In this document: positions 11,383-23,890 of the stretch, one piece after another
Layout of the letters: every line of letters begins with the position of its first letter
Numbering within the stretch: the stretch's first letter is position 1
NCBI RefSeq assembly: GCF_901933205.1
Contig: NC_044574.1
Span: 5,168,733 to 5,232,732 of the forward strand
Source of the DNA: Camarhynchus parvulus
Taxonomy: Eukaryota; Chordata; Aves; Passeriformes; Thraupidae
DNA: 64,000 nucleotides
Direction: 5' to 3'
Notes under the pieces: model-generated
What the model was told of the DNA's origin: nothing
Seen by the model: only the letters and a program-made list of their open reading frames with translations
Database searches by the model: none
Position numbers and translations under genes: made by a program

Positions 11383-13674
11383 GACACACCTATCTCAGGA
11401 GAGGTGTTCTGGGAGAACAGCTCTTTTAACACAGGAACCCACAGGTAAAAATATTCTCACATTGGAAGAGCAATCAAGGAAAACTGTTAACAATGGCATT
11501 GATAATCCAAATAACTTGTGGATGGAAGTTCTGAAAAACAAAAAAGTAAAATGAGTAGTTGGGAGAAAATAAAAGGGATTGAAAGTACTTTAATGAAAGT
11601 TTCTACGGGTAAATTGTAGCAATAAGGTACTGATTTTTTTTCTTTTTTTTTTTGCTATTAGACAAAAAGAGCACTATGATTCTTTTTAATAGGTTTTAGA
11701 AACATCTGTTATGGTAACAAACAAAAAGGTACTTAATCTTAAATGACACAGTCTTTTCCATATAGAATGCAGTTTGCAAATTGAATACTAATCTCTTAGA
11801 GGATAATATGCCACCTTTCCCTTATTTATTACAGACATATTGTCATTATCAGCTATGCTGAATCAAGGTGACATCACATGGGACATAATGATTGCTCACA
11901 GTGTGAAGTAATTAAAGGATATTCTTTTGGATTATTATAAACTGAAATAAACTCAGAGCAAAGCTCTCTCTCCTCTCTTTCCTCCCTTCTCCTTTTCACT
12001 TTTATTAGGTCATGAAGGCTGATGACCACCACGTGAGATGGCAGCTGAACATGACACATTTCTTCCTAGTGTTTGTTATTTTTATTCCTGAAAGACATTT
12101 GGACCACAGGACCAAATAAAAGCTTTTAGGTAATTCTGGTTTGTTCATGGAAAATATCCATAAGATGTGGTATCCAGCTACTAAAAAGAGATCAGGATAC
12201 CTTATCTTCCAAGGTCTGGAAAGATTCATTTCACTCAACCCAAGACATTTGCAGCAGCAGTTTTAAGTTATTGATCACTCATTGCTGTCCAGTGGTTTGC
12301 AACTCACTCCCCTCTCTCCATTTTCTTTCCCCAAGCAATAATGTCTGAAGTTGAAAACAAGCCCAAGCCAGCAATATCTTTCCCTACATCAAACCCTTTT
12401 TATTTTCAAGACTAATATAATTATTTTCTGTCCACTCAGTAGCACCAGGATCTGCATTAAAATATCATTATTAGTTAAAATGTTATTCTAAGTGATGTAA
12501 GAAATGTTGTGATTTAAATTCCTTCTATACTTCCCTAGTCTGTTCTCTGGACAGGCCATAAAAACTGATTTTGATCCTTGAACCCCATTTTTATGGATTC
12601 ATGGACATAGATGTGCTAATGAAATAAATACATAAACTGGCTTTTTGTTTTCAGGGGGTGATTGGTTTACAGGCAGATTATTTTTTGTTCAATGACCCTC
12701 AATTGTGTAAGGTAAAAGTTATAAAGAGTTATTGAGATTTTTTAACACTGTCCTTACTCTCCCTTTATATATTACCTTCTGAAATATCTGATATATCAAC
12801 ACTCCTGAAAGCATCTCCCTCTCAGGAAGAAAAGAGCATGATGTTTGAAAGTAGTTCTAAAGAACAGGGAGAGAAAAGAAATGGCAAGAACGCCTTTCAT
12901 ATATAAGTACATTTTTTGATATATGTGTATATGTGTATATGTGTATATATTTCTAATGCCCTTTTTCCTTTGTGCAAGGTACTCTTATTGGTTTATAAAC
13001 ACATATATGTCAGTACATATATACGGATGCATTTAGAAGGAGCAGAAGGCCTGCACTGTGCTGCGTCTGTCTTTGCTATTACAAAGTGACTGGTGCATTA
13101 TATTTATTAAAAATCAATATGTCTTTTACAGATACATCCTCAAGCCACTGCTGCCTTAATGTTCTGCCTCTAAAGAACAAGACTCTCCCATTCAGCCAAA
13201 ATACAATTTTCTAGCTGGAACTCTTGCATTCAATTTGTTTTTAAAGAGAAGTCATCCATAACAGTAATAGATATGATGGCAGTTTGTTAAAAATGAAAGG
13301 AAAATGTCTGTTCTGCAGATTTAAGATAAAAAGATTAGAGAAGTGCAGTTGTGCACAGTGCACACAAGCTTATTCTGCTTGTTTAATTTCCAAATAGGCG
13401 TACGTGTGATGGTTTAATACAGCATAACTCACTGAAGTGCCCAGAACTGATATAATCCTGAACCTTGCACAGATTACATAATCTTTTATAAGAAATAGGT
13501 GGATGGACATCATGCAAGGACATCCACTTTCCCCTTGAGAGCTTGTTTGATCAAATATTAGTGCTACATAAAGGGCAAACATGCTGATTTCAGACCTTGG
13601 AGAGCTGTTCAGGGCGTCCAGTTCAGAACTCATTTTTGGATGAGACTATGACACCTTCTGTATTCTTCTATCAG
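11383..13674. other. Non-coding AT-rich stretch, no gene seen
   Basis: Single-copy-looking DNA with a T-rich run near 11635-11652 and an ATATGTGT microsatellite at 12919-12951. Open frames at 11874-12059 and 12005-12238 (minus) and at 13370-13633 (minus) show no recognisable protein features. Confidence 0.6.
12919..12951. repeat. (TATATGTG)n microsatellite
   Basis: Three to four units of tatatgtg in a row, flanked by further TA-rich sequence. Confidence 0.85.
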
Positions 13675-13697
13675 GGGGCATTCAGGTTGGACACCAG
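13675..13697 (+). mobile_element. CR1 LINE fragment, 5' piece of an interrupted copy
   Basis: The sequence attcaggttggacaccag is the part of the CR1 3' region that normally runs straight into aagaatttcttc. Here the continuation is displaced to 14120 by an inserted LTR. The left boundary of the CR1 similarity is approximate. Confidence 0.7.
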
Positions 13698-14125
13698 CAT
13701 GGCATTCACATTCTCTGATAAAATCCCTTCACCCAGGATTTTTCTCCTGGGAAGCTGCGAAGCCTCAGAGAAAAATGAAAACAATTCTTATCTCATTTGC
13801 TTCTCCTGTGTTGTGCTCATGTGGAATGTGTTTGGAGATTGTTTACCCACGGGTGATTGTTTCACTGGATTCTGGTGTGAGTTCTTTTCACTCTTTGGCC
13901 AATCAGGGCCAAGCTGTGTCGGGACTCTGGAAAGAGTCACAAGGTTTCATTATTATCTTTTTAGCATTCATTAAGTATCTTTTCTGTATTCTTTAGTATA
14001 GTATAGTACAGCATTCTTTAATATAATATAGTATAATAAAGTAATAAATTAGCCTTCTGAGAACATGGAGTCAGATGCATCATTCCTTCCTTTGTTGGGG
14101 GTGTCCTGCAAATACAATACACCAG
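13692..14125 (+). mobile_element. Solo LTR, family C copy 1, inserted in CR1
   Basis: The LTR is 13698-14119 (422 bp) with an exact 6-bp target-site duplication, caccag, at 13692-13697 and 14120-14125. A 6-bp duplication fits a class II (ERVK-like) integrase; the class is inference. The polyadenylation signal AATAAA is at 14043-14048 and sets plus orientation. A CCAAT box (ggccaatcagg) lies near 13898. A stem-loop with 7-bp arms (CCCAGGA at 13732-13738, TCCTGGG at 13745-13751) sits near the start. Against the copy at 57572-57991 I count 4 differences over 154 bp (13786-13939 versus 57661-57814). The first two bases are CA rather than TG in this copy. No retroviral coding sequence is present. 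Open frames at 13597-13974 and 13775-13996 are LTR sequence, not genes. Confidence 0.92.
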
Positions 14126-14336
14126 GAAGAATTTCTTCATGGAAAGAGTTCCTAAGCATTGGAATGGGCTGCCCAGGGAAGTGGTGGAGTCACTGACCCC
14201 TTGAGGTGCTTAAGAAATGTCTGGAAGTGGCATTCAGTGCCATGGCTTAGCTGACAGGATGGTGTTTGGTCAGAATTTGAACTTGATGGTCTTGGAGTTC
14301 TTTCCCAACCAAGATGTTTCTGTGATTCTGTGATAT
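14120..14336 (+). mobile_element. CR1 LINE 3' end
   Basis: This carries the well-known CR1 3' untranslated segment: an aagaatttcttcatgg start, ggaatgggctgcccaggga, then gtggagtcactgacccc, and a tail of repeated ATTCTGTG (gattctgtgat at the end, about 14320-14336). The 8-bp tail repeat is diagnostic for CR1 and gives plus orientation and a true 3' end. The copy is 5'-truncated, as most CR1 insertions are. Its upstream part is at 13675-13697, across the LTR. Confidence 0.93.
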
Positions 14337-17300
14337 GGCGTTGGGCCATTATATACAATTCCATAAAATGGCCAGTAGCAGACACCTGAAGACAAGTGTA
14401 AGAACAAAGTAATTGTCCAGAGATACTTTCCCCAAACACTCCAATTTCCAGCAGTCTGTGTTGCAAATACATCCTTGGACAGATTTTTCTTCCATGAATT
14501 TTTCTTTTTTTTGTTTCATTTCATGCAAGCAGTCAGCATCCAAATACTTTGGGGCAAAGATTTTCTCAGTGTACGTTTCTTTAGACATCTGTTTATTAAA
14601 TTAAGATGCCATTAAGCTAAACCTGTCAGATTTTGAATGGTATTTGCATTATCAGCTTGAAACTCAGGCAGGCAAATTTTTAGGGTTCAGTCTTAAAGAC
14701 ACCTTCTTAAAGTAGGAATTGCAGTCTCTTAAAATGTGCAAACTTGATAGGTGGAATATCTCCTGTTAATTCTGGGAGCAGCAATTCCACCTGCAATTGG
14801 GTTAGTAGTTTACTCCTCCCAGTTTACCCATCAGCTCCAGTTTGTTTTCCATAGTAAAAAGTTTCTCAGCACAGCAGGAGTCTGCCTGGCAAATGGGGCT
14901 CTTCCAGGCTGTCACAAATTGAGTAATAAAAAGCTGACTGAGTAATTGGTCCCCAGCCCCTGTGCTAAAACCCCCAGGACGCCCTTTGTCAGATAGCAAA
15001 TTGGATTGCAGGCCTTGCAATTAAACAAGTAGTTGGAAGAGGATAAATTTTAAGTATTATTTCCAATTCTCTAAGCTTTCCTTAATGCTTTATACCAACA
15101 CAGCACTCCAACTTCTAAATTTCTGGTGGAACTCTGTTTATCAGGTCACAGAGTCACCTAAGTAGTCTAGAAAGGCAGGGATGTTACAGAACTTGTGCAA
15201 AATTGTTGGATGTTGACATAAATGAACTCAAACAAGACACACATTGAAGGAGAACAGTTGAGAAAAGATTTCACCAGTCTACACAAACCTTTGCAAATAT
15301 ACATACAAACTCACAAGGAGTAATTTTATTTGTATTTCAATTATAAAAATGGGGAAATTACTGTCTAAGGACATTCCAGTGCCAAAATACTGAGACTTGC
15401 TTAGTTCTTTGTCCATTTTTTTTTGTCCTGACTGGAAGTTTTCATTGTCATGAAATAGAAATACAAAGGCAGCAAAAAATTCATTAACCCTGTGACCCAA
15501 TAAAGAAATACACCTTTGGGTCTATGAGCATCTGACAAAGAAAAACACCAACAAAAATTGTCCTCCAACCTACGGATTGCTAATAAAATGTACAGCAAAA
15601 GAAATTTTTGTGCCAGAGTGTTCCTTCCAGTAGTCTAAGCATCTACAGTAAATTCCCTACATGCTGTTCATTTAAGTTCAAATCATCTGAATTATTGAAT
15701 ATGACAGAGAAAACCATCCTCATATTGAAAAGAGCTGAACGCTCCTAGGGGCTGTTGAATTCAGGGCACAAAAGTAGTGCCAGGCCCTTCTGGTGCCATC
15801 CCACTGATGTCAACAAGCTTCCATCAGCATATCTGCCAGCAGAATTTAACTCCTCATTTTTATGTAAAAGAAGCCTTTTTGGTAGTATTTAGAAGCCAGG
15901 CCTCTATGCTGAATTTAAATATGTCAGTCCCCTAAGACCTTACAGTAGTCAAAAGAATAATATGTGTATATAAATGAAAACCTATGTTTAAACCTTGAAA
16001 TTTTTTCTATATATTTAAAAAAACCCACCCATATTATGTCATCCAAAAAATACTGACATTTAAGTAAAAATGTTGCAATTGTTGTGAAATACAGGTCTCC
16101 TCAAGCTAGGTCTCATAAGCTCTTGCAGATCTATTTAACACCCAAGACAGCTCAGCTACTTTAGAAGGCATAAAATCAGCAGGATGGCATCTGTAGTAGT
16201 GTTGGAAACAAAAAGGTTTTAATAAAAGGCAAAATAACAAACTCTTTACAGAGAAAAACCAATCCAGGTGCAAGAGGCCCTCCTGCCCCTGGTAAACGCC
16301 CCACAAAAGTGATTAGTTTCTTTGTTCTCTTCTTTTTCTAATAAATTGCTCAGGCAGGACTTTTTGGCTCCTGTTCAATTAGCTATCCTTAAGTTTGAGG
16401 TAAAGTCCCCCAGGTTCTATGAGGTGTCTTTTCACCTAATTGAGGAGAGAAACTTCTGGGCTTATTTCCTTTTTAAGAGGACAAAAAATAGTTTTGTCAC
16501 TCTATCAACAGAGAGCACATTCTTATAGTCTTAAGGAAAAAAAAAGGAAATAAAAAAGATGTGTCTGGATGTAGCTATCATATAAATGGAAAATATACTG
16601 AATATTCACAGAATTCAGTGTGTTATGAAAACTTCACTGTACTGAGTATTTCATGTGTACTGAGTATTTTATGTGAATGACTGTATTCAGCCACAGACAC
16701 AGAGTCAGCTGAGATCAGAGACCAAGAACGATATTCACTGAAGAGGTGTTTATAGAATACATGAATAGATGTTTCAGCCAGCCCACCTCAGAGAGTTTTC
16801 AGCCTTGACAGAAAAGGCAGATGGGACCACCCAGGAGATCTGTCTCAGACCAGCTTTACTGTCACCTCTGCTGATTGTGCTCCCAAATCCATTGTGTAAA
16901 CTCAAACACTCCTGGGGACACTTCCCTGACATTGTCAGGATCTCTCCTGGGATTGAGTAAATCTTTTTAAACTGAAAATTTTCAGGAACCATTCCTATTG
17001 GAGTTTGGCATGCAGGAAATTCCAGGGCTCACTCTGAGTAGCCTGGTTGAGTACAGCCACCCTGTTTTGAAGGGGAGAGCAGTTGGCTGCAGAGGCAGTG
17101 AACACTGTTTAAAATTGGTTCCTGATGCCAAGGAATGCTTCTGATGAAGTTTAATTGTTTAAATGCTTTCATAAATGCCAGTTTCCATTTAATCCATCCC
17201 TACATTAAGAACCTGTGAGACAGCAATAAAATGCAGCATGAAGGACCAACCCAGTTCCTGTTTGGGATCTTATCTGAAGATTGATCTTTGGATCCCTTAA

Positions 17301-20127
17301 TAAGCATGATGCATCTCCACATTGCATGCAAAATGCACAGTTTTGTGACATCAAGGACTGTGCAACCAACAGATATAAAGGTGATTAATTTTTTTTGTAA
17401 AAAAGTATTTAAATGGGGCTCCTAAGAGTGAAAATGCTCATAAATTTAGCATTATGGTAATACTGATCTATCAATGGCCTCTGTAGAGAACAGAGAAGAA
17501 CTGGTCAGGTCAAGCAACTTTTAACATTTTTGTCAGCAGAGATTCATGGAAAGTCAGAGTTTTGGTTTTTAAACCCCAAGAAAACTTTATATTGACATGC
17601 TTACCCTTGACTTTTCCTAAGGAAGGTGCCTAGAAGCCGTGTTCCTGATGTAGATATTTAATGGAATGTGTGCACTGAGCTTTCTGATCCAAAGTTAATA
17701 AAGGAGGAGCAACCTGGAACTGATTTCCATACTATAAATATAACTAATACTTTTGGCTAATTTCTAAACTTGATTTTTAATGTTTTTTCTTTATTATAAT
17801 ACTGCTTAATATGCATACAATTTTTTTCATTCATGAGCCTCATTGAGACATAAAATCAAGATATTGGTCATTTACCACTATTAACAGTTCTATGCCAGTC
17901 TCAAAGAACAATTTCTGCTTTTTTTTTCCCATCAAAAAAAATCCAGCATGATTAATTACACCCTAAGTACCCTGTTAGCTATGTACACTATTTCTTCTTG
18001 ATTCCTCTTCCCAACAGTTGCTCAGTCTTGCTCTGCATTTGTAGCAAGCGGCTGAATCCTATTCCAGCATGTCCTCCAAAAAAACCAAACAAATAGACAA
18101 ACTAAAAAAGGTGAACTTTGTTGATAGGCAATTTACCTAAACAATTAGTATTTTTCCTAGATTAATGAATTTATTTTTGCAAAATCCCATCAGGTATCTG
18201 GCTCTTCATCAATTTAGTGTGAGAATTAAAGTGCAGTAGTCCTAAACCAGTTCAGAATTTCTATAAACCAAAAAATAAATGCCTGACCCAAGGCTACCAA
18301 CAACACAAGAAACTGTATCACACTGATTACAAGCTTGAGCAGGAAAAACCCTCCTAAATCTGAAACTGAGCCTGCTTTTGTAATGTTCAACTTTATGCCA
18401 CAGCTTCCATTCCTAAAAAATGAGAACTGCACTGAAAACTGCTTTAGGATGCACTGTTACCACACTGTGGAGTTCTAGATTCTAGGTTTTCCAAGAGAAA
18501 AATCTAAGTGTGATCAATCCTCTCTACACAATCAGGATAAAAGGGACACAGATATCTTTTTTCACTTGAGTCCACCTGATTTTAATTTTTCCAAGAGAGG
18601 ATATGGCAAGGACTCTTTTGGAATGTAATCCCTCTCCTTTGGTTTTTATTGGCAGATATCCTCAATTTTTTTTTCCAGAGGGTAATTATCTTTTCCATGA
18701 AGAGTCATTGCCTGTTAATTATTGTGAAATGTCAGCTGTATTTGAGATGGTTGTAGGATTTTTCATTTTTATTTTTCAAGGCAGGATTTTTCCTCACATA
18801 GCACAGAAGCTGCTAAGCCCTTCTACAAAAGCAGAAGGTGTTGGAATGATTTTATATTTGAAGTGACATATTTTCATTAATTTTGAATGAATGTGGACAT
18901 TGAATTGAAGACAGCTATATTGAGATATCTTCCAGAGCCATAGATATCCAGAACTATTCCAGAAAAAATAAATAAATTAAAAACTTAAAATTTTTTCAAT
19001 AAAGTATATGCAGGAAAATGTAGACTGAGGAGGAGGAAATGCCATACATTTTCCCAAGAATGTACAATATAATTAAACTTTATTTTAAAAAATAATAAAT
19101 ATTTAAGGAGATGTTAGGACCTTAATGCTTTCTTATTAAACATTAAAATTTTGTTGCTATTAGACTGAAAATAGGTGACTGACTTTTACTTAGGGATAAG
19201 AACACTTCCTTGTGTGGTGCATTCAATTGTACCAAAGATTTAAAACGTGCTTTGGAAATTAAAACAAATATTTGTTAACGGGGTATAAAAAAAACCCCAA
19301 AGTACTCAAAAACTGGACCTATACTAGGTGGAAACAATTGTGATTACTACTTACAATGAAAGATCTGAAAATATACTGGATCTAAGGATTTCTTTAGACA
19401 AAACAAAATTTTCTTCAACATTCTATTGGTAGTTCTATTTTTAATCACAATGTCAGTGCAAGTTCTGTGTCAATTCTTCAAAAATTTGATATATAGTGTG
19501 ATGAATCCTTTTGGAAAAGAAGCAATTAGTAATAAATAGTTTGCATCCCATAGTGTGACGCATCAATTTAAGGCAGACATGGTTTCTGAACACATCCTTC
19601 AACTGAGAAAAATTTCTCTCTTCCATATGTACTTCTTAGGTATGTTTGAAATGCTAAACCACCTATTTCCAGAAAATATCAGGAAATTTTCCAACATATT
19701 TCCAAAATTTATTGCAAAACTTAAAAAGATAGTAATGTTACCTAGGGTATTATTTAGGAAATTTGGGTGTTGATGCTTCTTTATGCTTTTCACTCTTTTT
19801 GTGTTGTACATGACTTAAAAATCTATTACTGTGCAACAATAAAAAAAAATCAATGGTGTCACATTATATTTTTTTTTAATCACTAGAGAACACTATTATT
19901 CTCTTGGGTTTGGTGTGACGGTTTTGATCATCCCAAAATGTCTCCTCATGACTCTGAGCATGTTCTTTCTCTGTAATGCCTCACTCTCTGCTTGCTTTTT
20001 ATTCTCAGATTCTCACCAGGCATTTTTCAAATCTGGCAGCATGTTCTGGAAATCTGGTGAGCAATCTGCCTGAAGGAGGGACACCACCAACAACGTAAAT
20101 TTTGGTTTTGACAAAGAATTGTAGACC
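14337..20127. other. Non-coding AT-rich stretch, no gene seen
   Basis: I see no gene or dated mobile element here. Open frames of 60-106 codons (14152-14472 minus, 14349-14588 minus, 18603-18866 plus, 19555-19773 plus) lack recognisable motifs, and some overlap the neighbouring CR1. Poly-A/T runs near 16528-16553, 17386-17405 and 19868-19880 are the only simple repeats. Confidence 0.6.
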
Positions 20128-20515
20128 GGTGGAATAATTTATGATGGAAAAGATCTCAAGAGCTGCCTAATCCAACATTCTGCTCAAAGTCAGCTCAACT
20201 TTGAGGTCAGTTCTAAGGTCCTCTTTTAGTCACGATTGAGGGTGGAGGTTGCAAAAGCTCATTGGGCAACCTGGACCTTTACATGACTGTTCAGACAACA
20301 AAAAAAAACTTGTATCTAGTCTACATCTCTCATTTTAGTTTATGCTGTTGTCTCTTATCCACCCAGCAGACACTTCTGATGGGTCTGACATGTATCTTCT
20401 CACTGACTCAACCTATATCACTTCTCCCCACATATTTCCCTTCTTCAGGTTAACAAATCCAGTTTCCTCAGTCTCACCTCATGGATGACATGCTTCAGCC
20501 TCCCCACCATGATAT
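20128..20515 (-). mobile_element. Old CR1 LINE fragment, antisense
   Basis: Read on the plus strand, the order of landmarks matches antisense CR1. These are a ggtggaataatttatgatggaaaagatct start (degenerate tail), gggcaacctggacc, a run of A then cttgt, atgctgttgtctcttatcc, cacttctgatgggtctgac, tcaggttaacaaatccagtttcctcagtctcacctcatgg and ttcagcctccc. The match is by memory of the family and is clearly diverged, so this is an old, 5'-truncated copy. Confidence 0.75.
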
Positions 20516-22437
20516 TAAAATATTTTTGAAATGAACACTTCAGAGAGATCTCTTCAGAGTACATGGTCATTGTGATCTTTTTTCAAATAGAAAGATGCAT
20601 TATTCTACCCACAGGTGATGTTACTGTGAATAATTCAGAGAAGGTAACCATCTCCTCTTGTAGATGTTTGAGTGCATCTCACCTGTGCACTCTAAGATCA
20701 AGTCTTACTCTACATTCCTCTAAGGTTTTCTGGGAGACTCCTTTTTTGACATTGCAAATTCAGTTGCACAGAGAGTAAATTTACAAGTATTGCTTTTATG
20801 GGAAAAAGCGTTCTTGTGTTCAGAGCAATTATAGTAATTAGCCTCACTTTACCCTCTTTTGGATTAAATAACCCTCACTTACAGTCCATGACTTGTTCTA
20901 AACTGACTTGTCCTTCTCTCATCACACTGAGAATGTTTCCACCTTCCCCCAGAAGGGAGCCATGCTCATGCTAAAGGTTTCCTTTACTGAGCTGAGCATT
21001 CTGCCACTAGTGAAAAATTAATGTTTGGGGCAGCTCTGATTGCTCATCTGCCCACTCTGGTGTGCTGGTTAAATATTTCCAGCAAATATTGCTCTCTATG
21101 TGCCCCTTGAAAACACGAAAAGTACGTGGAAAAATTCACCCACTGATCCAATGAATTGAATCTTTCATCCTTTGAGAAAATATAATTGAATTGGCTGTTA
21201 TGGTGGCTGTTTTCAATTATTGCCTCCGAATTTATTGGCTTGTCTTCCTGCTAGAGACCTTGAAAGTTAGGCAGGGAATTCTATCAGTGACTGCCTTTAA
21301 GAAAACTGTTGTGGTAGCTAGCCTTGGTTAAATTTTAATATTTAATGTAATTGTTGTTAAAAGTGCACCTTGGCGGATTGCCATTGCTGGGCAGCAGCTG
21401 AAGCAGCAGTCAGGATGCTCCACACAACCTAAAATGATGGTAGGTAACTATATTCAAGCTATTGACTCTTATCCCTGATCAATGAAGTCCATTAGGTGTA
21501 AGAAGTTATTTGTTCCATCCCAAGGTGATATCTCAAGGTGTGACTTTCTTATTTGTAGTGGTGATAAGGTGTTACCACCACGTGGAGGGGGAGAGAGGAA
21601 AAAAAAAAGAGAAAAGTTATTGGCAGGGCACTTTCAGGGGATTTGTGGCAAGCATGCACCATGTGGAGCTGGATTTGGCATGAATAAAGGGCCCCTGATT
21701 TTGGTGCACGCATGGGAATCCATTTAGAAAGCCCTGCTGGATAAATGTTGGTAGTGAAGGAACTCCAGGAGCTCAGCACAGGGCAGCTCCTGAATGCAGT
21801 TTGAGGGTGGCAAGAGAGTTTTGTAACCTCAGCTGCACACTCCACTCTCTGTAATATTTTGGGTATTTAAGCCAGCTAATTTAGAGCTAGCCTGGGCATC
21901 TTGCAAAGCCCAGTCACACACCTGAGCACAGGACAGACAGACTTTTCACAGAAAGCACCTGTTCCATCTTGCTTTTGCTGCTGATGGCACGACTGGAGGA
22001 GAAATCCATCCTGTGCACCCAGAGCAGGCTGTGACCTTCACCGGGAAGAGATGTTGTGAGGGAAGCAGGGTGTGAAATTGGAGCTACCTGCTGTAATTCT
22101 GCAAAATTAAAATGAGATGAGCAGCCAGTGCTCCCAGCCAGCTTCTTGCAGATCAAAGCTGGGCTGCTCTGTTCCAGCAGCTGGCAGGCACATGGTACTG
22201 GGACAGACTCACCAGCTGACATTGCTTTCCTGAGAAATGCTATCCCCTTGCAAAGCTGCTGCCCTTGATAAAACAAGGACCAGAGGGTCATACTCCTCTT
22301 GCTGCTGAAATTGTATCACACAGGCAGATGCTCTAGCAAAACTTTTGAGGGAATTTGCTTCATCTAACATCCATCTCCTGCCAAATGTCCACTTTGATGT
22401 GCCACCTGAGTTGGCATGTGTTGAAGTCAGAACTGCT
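20516..22437. other. Non-coding stretch, no gene seen
   Basis: Single-copy-looking DNA, slightly richer in GC at 21360-22300. Minus-strand open frames at 21549-21845, 21914-22291 and 22209-22571 and a plus-strand frame at 21482-21727 have no recognisable domains. The last minus frame runs into the pyrimidine-rich repeat. Confidence 0.55.
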
Positions 22438-22563
22438 TTTTTTTCCCCTTTTCTTATTTTTTCTTTTTTCTTCTTTTTTCTTATTTTTGCCTTGCCTTGC
22501 CTTGCCTTGCCTTCCCTTCCCTGTTTTTTAATATTCTTTTTTAATTCTTTTTTTTTTTTTAAG
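22438..22563. repeat. Pyrimidine-rich tract with (CCTTG)n pentamers
   Basis: T/C-rich DNA with about five CCTTG pentamers at about 22485-22512, followed by ccttcccttccc and a long T run ending at about 22561. The open frames crossing it are artefacts of its composition. Confidence 0.9.
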
Positions 22564-23625
22564 TGCACCATATTGTGCTCATTTGATTATTCAACAACTT
22601 TTCTTTTAAACATATTTTTAATCTCCCTGGCTCTCTGGAATTCTCCTAGCCTACCCCTCAGTAGCCTCCTGACACGCAGAGCTGGTGTGACATGCACTGG
22701 TGTGAAACCAACTAAAAAAGCAATGCCTTGCTCCTGTCAGATGGCTACTGTGGACTCTGCCCAAGCCATGTGCACAGAGCACTGTATCCCCACCTAAATT
22801 CTAGAAAGGGTAAATTCTAAAAAAGGGTAAGTGAGGTTAAACCAAACTTTGAAACACATTGTCCTTGTGAATTCGGTTCCCTGCTGTCTTGCTGCACAGG
22901 AAGGTGGGAGGCAGGCCCAGGATGGCTTTTGGTATTTACTGAGCCACTCTTTGCACTCCTCACTGACCTGTGCAGGCTGACTCTGGCCCTGTGCACTGTG
23001 TGAGGAAAGTGAGGATCCTTCAGAAGTGCTCAACAATATCAACCAATCATAAATTATAAATTTGTAATGTGTGTTGTTACAAATCCATGTGGTGTTAAAT
23101 GTTTGTTTAACTGATGGGATAAACATATGTGAGTTATCCAGGGGTCTCCCACTGCCCTGCCAACAGCATGTGATTAATTCTGTGCTAACAGGCTAGAATG
23201 ATTTCTCAGTTTCCACATCAAGATACATATATTCCTAGATTAGATATTATCTAGACACAAGTCTCACTCTGTTTTACCCAAATACCCCATTTTCAGCTAT
23301 ATCTCCATAGCCAAAAATGTTACTTCAATATATCATCCAAGCATCACCTGTAACTAAAATTAAAATGGTGGCAAAAACTACGAGGTAGTTTTTTTCAGAG
23401 AAGCAAGAAATTGCCATTTCTGGTTTGCTTCTGGTGCAAACCCAATCCAAATCAGTGATAAAGTAATCATAAGTAGTCTACATGTAATTAGAAATTAGCA
23501 TTTGAATAGTTATTATTTGATTGCTACAACAGTCCAGGGGGAGGATTTCTTGGAGAAAAGTAGGATCTTGTGATCCTGCAGCTGATGGGGCTTTCCACAG
23601 CTCATCTAACCTAGGAATGTATATT
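22564..23625. other. Non-coding stretch, no gene seen
   Basis: No repeat family or gene is recognised. The frame at 22794-23126 (minus) shows no domain. Confidence 0.55.
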
Positions 23626-23890
23626 AGGGCAAGGGGAATGGTTTTAAGCTGACAGAGGACAGGGTTAGATTGGATTTAGGGAAGAAATTCTTTACTGTGA
23701 GGATGAGGAGGCCTTGGCAGAGGTTGTCCAGAGCAGCTGTGGCTGCCCCTGGATCCCTGGAAGTGTCCAAGGCCAGGCTGGACAGGGCTTGGAGCAACCT
23801 GGGTTGGTGGAAGTTGTCCCTGCCCATGGCAGGGGGTGGAACTGGGTGGTCTTCAAGGTTCCTTCCAACTCAAACCTTCTATTATTCCCA
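23626..23890 (+). mobile_element. CR1 LINE 3' region
   Basis: The CR1 3' landmarks occur in order: ggggaatggttttaagctg, ggttagattggatttaggg, aagaaattctttactgtgagg, ggcagaggttgtccagagcag, ccctggaagtgtccaaggcc, gacagggcttggagcaacctgg and ccttccaactcaaacc. The end is decayed (ttctattattcccaaa in place of the ATTCTATG repeat). Open frames at 23670-23963 and on the opposite strand are shadows of this element. Confidence 0.92.

Noticed and set aside
22209..22797. 120- and 150-codon frames on opposite strands
   Set aside because: They depend on the pyrimidine-rich tract (22438-22563) and show homopolymer-like residues (Lys-rich or Phe-rich).
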